This document shows, in pieces, positions 1 through 11,900 of a DNA stretch of 64,000 bases. This DNA comes from Pomacea canaliculata (taxonomy: Eukaryota; Mollusca; Gastropoda; Architaenioglossa; Ampullariidae): positions 26,790,927-26,854,926 of the forward strand of contig NC_037594.1 of the NCBI RefSeq assembly GCF_003073045.1, given 5' to 3'. The notes under the pieces were generated by a model. It saw only the letters and a list, made by a program, of their open reading frames with translations, did not search any database and was not told where the DNA came from. The stretch's first letter is position 1. Each line of letters begins with the position of its first letter. The position numbers were made by a program, and so were the translations under genes.

Positions 1-3000
1 CCTCTCACCTATCATGCTAAGTCCAATCAGAGCAGTGACCAAGAGGCAGTTGACTTTATATTGTCTCACAAGAAGGGTGTAGTGCAATTTGTGCTAGAGT
101 GGTACAATGTTGCTGGAGATGCTTTCTTGGAGAATCCTGCAATTACCAAGTTTTTGAAGGTAATGCACTTGAACATTTACTTAATCAATCTTCAGTATAC
201 AGCCTGCATGGTGTCTGTGTAAGAGAGAGAAAGAAAGGAGAGAGAGAGAGAGCACAAGAGACAGAAAATTCAAGGAAGTTTTAATTGGTATTTGAAAATG
301 AATTCAGTAATAAATGTGTATGCTTCCAGGATATATTTCTTTATAATTTTTCACAAAAATAAAAACATTAAGAAATTATTTGATGAATAGTACCTGATTG
401 TGGGAATGTGTCAATGCCTACAGGACTTGATTCAGTCGCTAGAGGAGGACATGCAGATCTATCCCCTCTTGTCTATGGAACATGAACTGCTCACCAATCT
501 TACAAGTTATAGTAAAAGGTCAGGGACATCCTTTTAATTAACCGGTTCCTGGCACAAAAAATGTGATCTGATATTGTGTGTTGAGGTGAACACGCATGTG
601 TGCCTGTATACACACATGAGCATGTGACTTAAATAAAGATTTTATTTCAATTTTAAATTAAGTTAATGTAGAAAAACAGAAATTTAAGATTTTTCTGACT
701 TCAAGCATCTTTGTTTTATATAGCACTACCTCCACAGGTCGTCCAACTAAAAAGAAGGCAACACATTCCTTGATCATAAGCCGAAAGTCGTCTCTAAAAT
801 CCCAGCAAGGCTCTGAGAAGAAGAGACCAATCAAAGCTAAAGATGAAAGTGAGTCATGCTTTTCTTGTCCTTTCTTGTCCTTTATTCACACACTGTGCAG
901 CTGTGCACATGCCCACTCAAGTGCATGCTATACAAACACACAGAAACTGTGTAAGATGTTTTTCTCTGCGCAGATATATTCAAGGTGTACTGTGCTGATC
1001 ACACATACAGCACCCTGCGTCTTCCTATGGATTCCACAGTGAAGGAGATAATTATTGCAGCTCGGGATAAGCTGTGTCTAGGAGATGACCCTGTCTTGTG
1101 TGAGGTCAAGTCCACAGGAGGTGACAACAATTTTTGTTGAGCTTTTCTCAATTTTTGCCAACATATAAATATTGCCTGTATATGTATTCTTGCTGACTAG
1201 ACCTTTAGTTTGTCCTATCATCCTATTAGAGCCAGACATCACAAATACCTAAAGAAATTTTTCACCATTTCATCCTAAACCATGCATAATTATGTGCTGA
1301 AAAAAAAATTATGATGATGAATCTGACATGTCAGCTTCATCAAAATCCTATAATCATTTGTTTGCAGAGAGGATTGTTTTCAGAGATGAAGATATTTGCA
1401 TCACTACGAGTCTTAGCTTGAATGGGAGACTTTTCATCACGCCCCCTGAGCACTTAGATGCTTTGGTAAGACAGCTATTTGTACAACTTGTACAGGTATC
1501 AGTAAGGATACAAATCTTTATGTTGAATGTGTGGTGGTCTGTATGTTGCAAGGTTAATGAGACAGTATCATATAATTTTTTTATTGCATCCAGCATTCAA
1601 TCTTATATCAAGAATACAATTAATTTTGATGATAATAAACCCTTTAATTGTAATTTCAAAGATGGTATCAGGAATTAAGCCTGATGAAACAGATTATAAA
1701 TTTGTCCCAGACTCCCTTGCCAGAGCAAGAGGGACCCAGCACTGGAACTAGCAACACTTTAGAAATGATGTCAACAAAAGAGCTTGCCTATCACATGACC
1801 TGCTATGACTGGGAGTTATTCTCATGCATACATGAGGTACAGACTTTTCCTGAATCAAACATAAAATAATCCATACTTTTAATACTTTCAATTGAAGACA
1901 TGTCTTTGACATGATTTTCCTGGGTGTATGGCTAATCAATATTGTTTTGGGGATATTCTCATGCAGAGTTTGAAGCATGCAGAGAAGTATTCCTAAGTAC
2001 TTGTATATTGAGCTTTAGATGTCAAACTTTGGTCTTCTTATCATGCAATGTTATGCTATATTTCTTTTTTTTTTTCATCTTTGTTTGTGTCTGCTATTTT
2101 GAGTCTTTAAGACATCATGTTCCTTAATCAGAAAAATCCATTAATAAGTTCAAAGAAAAAATTTTGTGAAAAAAAATCCTCCATGTCAAAATATGTCTTC
2201 AGAAGCTTTAGTGAGCTTAGATATACCAAGCTGTTTGTATTAATATTTGTGTGCAGTACGAATTAATCTATCATGTGTTTGGCCCATCAAAATTTGGCCG
2301 CATCACTGCCAACCTGGACTTGTTTTTACGTCGCTTCAATGAAGTACAGTTCTGGGTTGTCACAGAAATGCTACTGGTTACAAATGTCAGCAAGAGGGTA
2401 CAGCTGCTTCGCAAACTCATCAAGCTGGCCTCACAGTGAGTGCATCAGGGATCTTTTCTGTGTAATTATTATTCTAAATTTTTTGTTTTAGCAGAACAAT
2501 TTATTCTGATACCTTGATCTTACTTGTTCCTCATTTTTTCCAAATTCCATTTTAGTATTAGTAGTGCAAATTCATTAAACACTGGTCCATTCATACTATT
2601 CATGCATTCAGATGTTATAAATCTCTCACATGGTGCCTCATATGTTGATCAATTTGAATTATTACACACCTGCTAGAGCAGCTGTAGTGCTAACTTTGCT
2701 TTGTCCCTCTTCCATCCCTGAACCCCAGTAGGTTATGTGAGCAGAATGGGTGATGTAGCACCTGCAATTGTATAAAGTAAAAAAATCAGTGCCTTTACCT
2801 GATAGGCCACATGGTGACAGGTACTGGTGGGTAGAGCAGTGAAAAATTCAGTTGTCACTTCTCTTTTTCCCTAACCTCCATGGAGTTTGACAGTAAAGAT
2901 GAAATAAACATCTATCCTTTGATATCATGCACATTAAGATCTAGAACTAAAGCAGTTGTAGCTGCATGAAGAGACCAAAAAAAAATCATCCAGTCAGGAG

Positions 3001-5707
3001 TTGAATCATGCAGCAAATAAAACACACTTTTGGGAAGAACGAGGCTTTTTGTAGACTCTGCTAAGTGTGAGTGTCTATCAGATGGGGGAAAAGAACACAG
3101 CATAAAAAAGCACATATACCCAACAAATAAGAGCTAAAGTTTTAATAAAAGCAGTCTCCTTGGGAACTTTCATCCTGTTACTGGAACAACAAAGAGGAAC
3201 TCATTGATTGGTGATAGGGATTTAAAAACCACTGTGACTGATCGTCCGCTGCAGTGTATGACCATGTAAAAAGCACCATTCCATTTACAATACTAATGTA
3301 TACACTAAAAAAATGAAATAAAATACTAAGGCTGTGCATTTATTTGTGTTAAGGAGTCTTTTTCTGGCAAGCTATCCATCACACTAACCTGTCATATATT
3401 CTCCACTACACAGTTGTAAAGACTTCCAGAATCTTCATTCATTTTTCGCCATTGTGATGGGACTAAGCAACATTGCTGTCAGTAGGCTGTCTCAGACCTG
3501 GGAGGTAAATGGCTTTTTAGAATGCTTTTTGCACATCCAGAGTATTGATTTAAAAAAAGGGAGTGGGCTGAAGAGCTATCATTCATAAACACAACATAAA
3601 GAATTTACCTACTCCTTTAATTGTTAGCCTATAATCAGAATAAATGCTTTTTTAAAATAAGGGAATAGTAAAGGGATACTATTTTTTCCCACTTCTAAGT
3701 CCCTTAAATGGGTAAAAAGGCTATTCTTGCCAATTCTTTGCTTCTCAAAAAGATTTAATATAGCAAAAAAAAAAAAAAATGCCATAAATATATGAATATA
3801 TGATTGAACAAAAATTACAGGGATCTTTGATGATTTTAGCTGTTAGTAATAGTTTAGTCAAATGAGAGAACCATAATAGATAAGGTATTTAGAAACTTAT
3901 TTATACTAATGACACTTTTGCTTTACCTGTGTATAAGAAACTTCCTGGAAAGTTAAAGAAGCTGTTTGAGGAATTTGAGACCATTATGGACCCTTCACGC
4001 AATCATCGAGTGTACCGCTTGACTGTCGCCAAAATGGCTCCTCCCATCATTCCATTCATGCCGCTTCTCATGAAAGGTTAGTTTGTAGCATTCTTCTACA
4101 TCAGTTCCAATTTTTTTTCTTTCTTCTTTATGTGGCTGTAAAATAAACCAGTGTTTATTATTTATGCAGTTTTGGATATGTATCCTATCAGTTTAAAAAG
4201 GTGAAATGTTGGGGGATGAAAGTTCTAGCAGGATGCAATTTTTCTAATGTCTACGCAAAGTTCAATGCAATATACTATTTCCCAAAATAGACCTTTCAGT
4301 TTAGATTAAGCAGACTTCAATGGCAAATGTAGCACATAGAAAATACCAATGCGCTATGACCCTATTGTACTAAGACGGCATTTCTCCACCCCTTGCAAAG
4401 TGTAGCTTTTTTTCACAAAAAACACTTGCACTCTTCTTACTAGATGTGCGTGTGGTTTTTTTTCAGATATGACATTCACTCATGATGGAAATAAAACATA
4501 CTTTGATAACCTAGTGAACTTTGAAAAAATGGTGAGTTGTCACACAGCGTTTATTTTGAGTGCCTTTGAGAGCATTTACATAATGTAATGAAGGATATTT
4601 TATTTGTATTTTCATAGCCTATTAAAAATCTTTGTCAAACTGATTTTAGAACCTCTTGCATGTCTGAGCCTTTATGCAAATGGCCATACATTTCTTCATT
4701 TATATTTCTCTTGATCTACCCAAAATTTTGGTTATTTTTACATCGTTTTTACTTGGATTTCAGCATATGATTGCACAGACCCTAAGAACTGTTGGGTACT
4801 GTCGAAGCCAACCACTGCGTAAGTCATTTTGTGAAATATATATTTCATTCTTTTTGAGTTTATTAAATTAGAATTTTACAATATGTGTGAGCCACGAAAT
4901 TTATTTTGGGGAAACGAGAAAATTCAAAGCTATAGATACCTTTATTGTTTTAAACATTGTTAGGAATATCTTTCATGCACTACGAACAACATACTTTATG
5001 AGTTTGTTTGCTGCCTCTAAATGCACTAATGCCTATTTACTGCAATTATTATTATTAGTTGCAGTTATTGTGTGAACTATACCTATATCTTGAAGCCACA
5101 TGCTGTAAACAATCAGCTTTTTTAATTTTCTGCTGGGCTGAAACTGGCAGATAAGATGGTTTATCAATCATTTTAATAAATCACAAAGGCATATTTTAAG
5201 CCACTCATTGTGATAAGGCAAAGATAATACCAAGAATAGGAAGATGAAAATGAAATTATGGAAATAGCTGCAGTCAAATCAACACTTTCTATATGAATAC
5301 TGCAGCACTTCTCTAGTTAAAGCAGCATATGCTTGTGTTAAAAAATCTCATTCTCCTATAGTAATTTAGTAACTTGATGATGTAGAAATCTGTGTAGTTT
5401 ATTGCCAGCTTTTTCACCAATGCACAATGGTGTGTTTCAGAACTAGACCTGCCTAACACGGTGAAGGCTTCAGCAGATACAAAGAGTTACATTCGGTAAT
5501 TACAATGTGTCACTTAGTTCTAATTGGCATTATGCCTTTGAATCCAGTAATGTATGCTGTTGGCTATGTACATAAAATTATTTCTGTGATCTTTATATAA
5601 CCTGAATGACTGACAAAAGTGATTTTTCTCACAGCAACTTGCAGGTGATTGACAACCAAAGGGTGTTGACACAGTTATCTCATAAACTGGAGCCAAAAAA
5701 GTCATAG
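1..5707 (+). CDS. RAPGEF4: Epac/RAPGEF4-like Rap guanine nucleotide exchange factor, C-terminal 13 exons (5' end outside window)
   Basis: Exons: 1-159, 424-518, 724-848, 974-1120, 1368-1465, 1711-1836, 2257-2435, 3414-3504, 3938-4076, 4467-4531, 4764-4818, 5441-5495, 5635-5707. All seen junctions are GT/AG and the phases sum to 469 in-frame codons ending in TAG. In order, the product shows the end of a REM (RasGEF-N) domain ([12 protein letters not shown]...), a basic Ser/Lys linker, an RA-like ubiquitin fold ([19 protein letters not shown]), the linker motif TPLPEQEGP typical of Epac, then a complete CDC25/RasGEF domain with [38 protein letters not shown] and NLVNFEK. It ends [19 protein letters not shown], close to vertebrate Epac2. 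Family knowledge: Epacs are cAMP-opened exchange factors for Rap1/2. The cAMP-binding and DEP domains must lie upstream of the window. RAPGEF3 is the alternative; the C-terminus looks more like RAPGEF4. Confidence 0.95.
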
Positions 5708-7430
5708 TAACAAGACGTGCTCGTGTTTAAAATCAGCTAAATAGACCTGCACGAGAACCTGAAGTGAAACTGAGAGAACTGTCAAGAATAAAGACTTTGT
5801 CCTTTTATTTGTACAAATTCCAGCAGAAATGCGAGAATCATTATGTTAGTCATTTGTACATAACATCACAATCTTTTCTTTTTGTTCTTGAAGTAGTCTT
5901 AGCTGCATGCAGAAATAATGGTCCATCTAGGTACAACAGAAATTTAGACAGTAAATTTTTGCTTTGCTTAATTCTAGCTTAGCGCATTGTTTGTAAGGTC
6001 AAACATGTGACCATCATGAGAATGTGAAATGCAACACTCTCAACTGTACAATTCAGTACTTGAATGGTGTGATTTGACGATTCCAAATGATGTGAATTTT
6101 GAAAGCAAATATTTGAGAAATCAAACTGTGATGATCATCTTTTATGTTATATGTGCGAAAAACAAAATTATGTGCAGGTGTGATCAATGGTTAGATTGAC
6201 TGTTTAATGGCTGTTGGAGCAAAACGGAAAAAGTACTGTTTTGCTCTAGTAATTTAGTAACTGGTGGGTACTGAACTTTTTATTTCTGACAAACAGCGGA
6301 TATGTCTTCAATAAATGCACAAGCCTACAACAAGGCAGCAAGTAAACGGTTTTAGAGTGAGGAGAAAAATATGCAAATGCCATCCACTCTTCAACTCCGA
6401 AAGTGGGCATATTCAGAGACGTTGTGACATGAAGGCATAACAAAGCTATAAAGACATATTAATGCTTTTGAGGCAAATTACAGGAATTTTAGATTGGGAT
6501 AATAATATTCACATCCCTCAAATGTATCATCCCTATTGTTTCTATGTTGACATATGTACATGTGGAACACAACAAACATTTAATTAGAAGAAGCATAGTT
6601 TGTTTTTGCAATTCTAGAGCTGCTGAATACCATTACTTCATTCTGCTATTTCGTTCTCTGTCATGGATTTAAAAATGACAATATTTTTACTATATATAAT
6701 CTGACTCTTACAGTCTGTTTTAATTTCTGTGTAAATAGAATACTTTTTCATTTTGAATTTTTTGTGTGCTGTTTTTTTTTTTTGTTGCATATTTTGAATT
6801 TTAACAAAAGAAATTTACAATGTACAATGCATAAAGTTTCATCTTGACTGAACACCTTCATTCTCTGTAGTCCTTTGCTTATATTTTATAAACATGTAAA
6901 ATGAATAGCAACGATAAAAGTATGCTGCCTTAACTTCTGTTTTCTCTTGTTCTACACATATCGTGATCTTAATTTGTTACGGTCGTGCAGGAGAGGAACA
7001 GATAAAGTTTATTGTATTTTCATTTATGCAACATGAATTATGAGGTCATTAAATTATAGAAATGGATCTATGGCCTCATTTTACAGCAGCACATTCCGAG
7101 TTTAAATAAAACAGTGATCAACATATTAAAAATTTTAACAAAACTTTTGTCATATTTAATGCAGTGTAAAATATTGTAAGAAACTTTTGTCTATTAGCTT
7201 TTGATAAAGGCTCAATTATGATCTATCGTCCTGATAAAAGATTTTTTTTAAACAATGCATAAACTAAAAATGTTGTGTATTTCTTAGCTGCTATCATTTG
7301 TTTGCAGGGTAACTGAGTTTGTGAAAAAAGAAAAATTATACGAAAATTACGAAACATAATTTTCATTGGTTGTGATCATCAATCATGAAGTTGAAGAGAT
7401 CTAAGAATTTCTATTGACAAATAAATAAAG
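5708..7430 (+). other. Probable 3' UTR and downstream flank of the Epac gene
   Basis: AT-rich sequence without a convincing coding frame follows the Epac stop codon. AATAAA hexamers occur near 7106 and again at 7420-7429, so the transcript may end at either site or earlier. Nothing else is recognised here. The UTR end is inference. Confidence 0.5.
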
Positions 7431-7897
7431 AAAAGAGGACAATGTGTTTATCTTTTGTCATATTATTTTGTAAACATGATTATGATTTGCACACTGTGTA
7501 GCTCGCATATGTATGAAAAGGAACTGATATAACTTATGAAATCATACATGCATAATTTAAACTTACATATGTGTCATGTCCACGCACACGGGTATGTTTA
7601 GAAAGACAGAAAAACACGGAAGGCAAACAGCTGAGCAGAGAGATGTGAATACTAGCTGGCTTAATACCTGCAGCACAGCATATTGTCCTCAATTTGACTT
7701 AATTAGTAATGGGTAATGACTAAAAAGAGCGGAAAATAAAGATAAAAAAAATGACACAGAAAAGAAGTCGGTAAGTGCAATCTGCAATTAATTACGCGGT
7801 TTATGTGATGCTCTGTGACAACCCCAAAGCAGTAAATGTAACGAGACGCGACGAAAAAGAATCAATGACTAATTGAGGTCTGCGCATGAGCTTAAGG

Positions 7898-8187
7898 TGT
7901 AACGTGATGAAACTTCCCAGCATGACTAAACTTCTCAGTATAGTCTGCGCATGCGCATGAAGCGAAAGTTCACTTCGTTATCGTTGCGTAGCCATTTTTT
8001 TCTTTTCTTTTCTTCGCCGATTTACTATAACATTTGTACTTTTACTATTTTACTTATTAACTCGGCGAAGAAAAGAAAAAGAAAAAAAAATCGCTATGCA
8101 GTGATAACGAAGTGAACTTTCGCTTCATGCGCATGCGCAGACTATACTGAGAAGTTTAGTCATGCTAGGAAGTTTTATCACGTTACA
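7898..8187. repeat. Long inverted repeat (foldback/MITE-like palindrome)
   Basis: The left arm (7898-8020) and right arm (8062-8187) are inverted copies of about 125 bp, roughly 95% identical by eye, around a 41-nt AT-rich loop. The arms include TGCGCATGCGCA, CTTCTCAGTATAGTC and a polypyrimidine run ending TTCGCCGA. No coding capacity and no clear flanking duplication were found. It lies between the Epac 3' end and the RAB28 start, about 0.8 kb upstream of the RAB28 ATG. A foldback or MITE-type DNA element is the simplest reading; a palindromic duplication is the alternative. Confidence 0.85.
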
Positions 8188-8962
8188 ATAGCACTCCGCG
8201 AGTGGGTGTTTGATCTTAGCTGTTAAAAAATAACTACACGTCAATTCTAAATAAAAACATGAAAAAGCCTTTTGTCGTCTCACGTCCCTCTGTTAAATCT
8301 GTAAAGTGAAGGTTATGATTGCACACATTTTCAAAACTACTGCATTTAATTAAGCAGTAAAATTTTTATCTTTCTCTACACACTCAAAAGAATTTCTTTT
8401 TTTACTTGTGAGAAAAACATCTTTTAAACAAGATCTTGTATTTTCTTGCCTCTACTTCCTGTTTAATCAATTTTTGTGTGCACTAAGTTTTTCTGAACTA
8501 GAATGCCAACTTGAAAAACACGAAGCACTCAAGAAGTCAGACTATTTGCCTTAGGTTATTCGTGTCTGAATTTGCGGCTACACCACAGACTTCGATATAT
8601 GTGGGCTACACGTTCTCAACCAGCATAACCATTGTTGCGGAACTACATTTAGAGTGTTGTCCCTTGAAAGGTAGAGTTATTCTCGTAACAGCGAGAGAAA
8701 AGAAAGTTGAGTACAACAGTAAGCCAGTTTTGTATTGTTGCTTCAGAAACATTAGACATTGACTTAAATGAATTATTTAGTATTTATGAATTGAATTTCA
8801 ATCCTCTCCTCAGCTGTCGCAGTCGCGAGGAAAGCCATAGCGAGAAGATAACTCTGCTTGATTGCCAGCGTTTGTTAAAATACCAAAATGATCCTAATCG
8901 AACTCTCGGAGTGGAGCTTAATTTAAGTCTTGGGTTGGCCTTTTAAAGGCTGATCTATTAAA
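8188..8962 (+). other. RAB28 5' flank / presumed promoter and 5' UTR
   Basis: This is sequence between the palindrome and the RAB28 start codon. No TATA box stands out. Small open frames on this strand have no recognisable family content and are probably 5' UTR or chance. Confidence 0.35.
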
Positions 8963-11900
8963 ATGTCAGATTCTGAGGATGAAGGACCTGACAAGCAGCT
9001 GAAACTCATTGTAATGGGAGATGGTGCGTCGGGCAAGGTGCGTGTTAGCTGTTACGACTGTTTATTAATCGCAGAGCCTCGTTTGTCGCTAGTTGCTATG
9101 GGACTTTTGGTGAGGTAACTATTTTCGACAACAGCAATAAAAATAAGAAGTAATGTGGTTTAGTATACTTAGAAAGATGATTCTAGGGTAAAGTTTAGTA
9201 AGAGCTATTTAACTTGTTTGTTGAATTGTTTATTGCATGCAACAATTTCTTCTTGTTTTTGTTTTCATTGTCGTATGAACAGCTTGCAAAACAGCTTCTT
9301 CTTGCAATGATAATAGGTATGTTTCCATTTTTCTGTTGACATACATATCGTAGACATCGTTGTGCATGAGATATACCCAAGAACATTTCAAAAAGGAGTA
9401 TGGACAGACAGTTGGACTTGACTTCTTTTTAAAGAGAATTGTGTTACCAGGTGAGCGTGTTTAGGATTTAAATTGTTGTCATTTTCTTCAGCCGCAGTTA
9501 GAAAACTAACATGTGAAGTGCTTTCTGTATCTTAAATGATTGTGGCTTGAAATAAAAAAGTAAAACATGAAGAATTCTCTAACATTTAATATGCTTAACA
9601 GCAAATCTTAACAGTACACGAACTTGTCTCTTCCTTACAAAACCTGATGTATTAGTATACTTATGAATTGTTACATACACTCACTATGCTTGTCTGTCTC
9701 TGTCCCTCTCTCACACACATTCAAACAGAATGAAAGTAAATAATAACTTATAAGAAAGAATAAGAGATATTGGAAGGTAAATTAATATTTGGTAATAAAT
9801 TGTCATATTTTTATTTGTCTGTCAGGTGGTGTGAATGTAGCCTTGGAGGTGTGGGACATTGGTGGCCAGACGATGGGAAGTGCAATGCTGTCAAACTATA
9901 TATTTGGAGCTCATGTAAGTTATTCAGATGTGGTTATTTCAGTTTATTTTCCATAGTTTATTATAAATACTTTTAGCTGTAATTCTTTTTCATTTTAAAT
10001 ATTACACTACAGCATCTTCCTGTTGTCTTTTTCAAGGGTGCTGATGTGTTTCACTTTCTGGTACTTGAACTCTTTTATTTGTGTGATTTCCATTAGATAA
10101 GTTTTGTCATATTAATTTTCAGGGAGTTTTACTGGTGTATGATATAACCAACTACTCTAGTTTTGAGAACATGGAAGACTGGTACAACTCAGTTAAGAAA
10201 ATCTGCATTGGAGGACGATTACCTCACATTGCACTTGTTGGCAATAAAAGTACGTAAAACTTGATTTATTTCCAAGAATTTTAGTTTTTATCTTCTTCTT
10301 AACTTGCTCTATCTTTTTACACATATATGGCCTAAACTCACAACTTGCACATGAGCATATGTATGTGTACTTAACACTATTCTATTTTTATATAATTATT
10401 AAGAACATAAAAAAAAATTACATTAGCTGAACCACTTCCAACCAGGGTTATTTCCATACTTACGAAAAAGAGAGAAGCTGATAACTAAGTAGCTAGAACA
10501 CAGGTGTAATCATGGATATGTAGAGGTGGATTGCTGTCTGTCTGCCGAGACCAAGGTTAGCCTTTTGCCAAGTTCTCCGCTGTTAGTTCCAGCAAGCTTT
10601 AACAATAAATGTAACTAAACCGGAAGCTTTGTACACACTTGCCTCATTTTAATAGATAACTGGGAAAAATTTGTCTGCCAGCAGTAAAGTAATATAAGTT
10701 TGTGATGTAATGTTCTAAGTAGGTTATCAAGTGACCCCAAATGTGTATAAGGGCATTTTAACTTGTATTTTGTGAAGAAATACTGATGTTGCGATGAAAA
10801 CAAATTGCTGACAAGAGCTTCTATAGTCATGTTTATTTCTACCATATGGAGCCTTAGCTTCTTTGTATGGTACTTCATGCCAATTATTCATTGAGGAAGC
10901 ACAGTTAGTAACTGTCCATGCTTATGCTCCGACAGAAACACTAACATCAGCATTAATACCACCATTTGTCTGCTGCTATGATTGTATGCCCCTGTGGGAC
11001 CCCGGGGTATGCTTGCCTAGCAAGCATTGCAAGAATAGGGTCCCTGCCATCCAGCCAGGCATGTCGTAAGAGGCGACTAAGGTGGACACCTCACCTAGAG
11101 GTAAAATAGGTTGTGGTAGGGCTAACAACCCCACCATGTAAAAAAAATCCTGTTACAGAAACTAAAACCAGAGAACTCGTCACAGATGGCGAAGGTAATG
11201 AAGCACACCAGGAGACTGGACTAATGACGGACGACAGCCAAACCCGAAAGGGAGCTGGCGCCCCGACAGCAGATTTACTGAAGCCGAGGCAGAAGTTGAG
11301 GGTGGGGTGCTGGAACGTCCAGACCTTGTACCAGACTGGCAGGATGCTCCAATTAGTCAAGGAGTTTGACAACTACAACTTGGACATCCTGGAGTCAGTG
11401 AGGTCAGATGGACCGGCACGGGAAAGAGGAGACTAGCGTCAGGACATACCATCTTGTTCTCAGGAAGATCAGACGCTCAGCACTCTGAAGGAGTAGCTCT
11501 ACTCCTCAACAAGAAAACGGAAAAGGCACTGCTGGAATGGAAGCCTTATGGACCCAGGCTTTTGAGAGCAAGATTCCATTCCAAGTACACCAAGCTGACA
11601 GTGCTAGCCTGCTATGCACCAACAAATGACTCTGAGGCAGAAGACAAGGATGCTTTTTACGATCAGCTCCAGGCAGCCTCAGAAAGCGTTCCAGCCCACG
11701 ACATGTTGCTCATCATCGGCGATCTCAATGCCAAGGTGGGAAGTGACAACACCTGCAGGGAGCATGTCATGGGCAAACATGGAATCGGAAGCATCAATGA
11801 CAACGGAGAGAGACTGGCAGACTTTTGTGAAGAAAACAACCTACTGATTGGAGGCACACTCTTCCCACACAAAGACATCCACAAGGCAACATGGACATCA

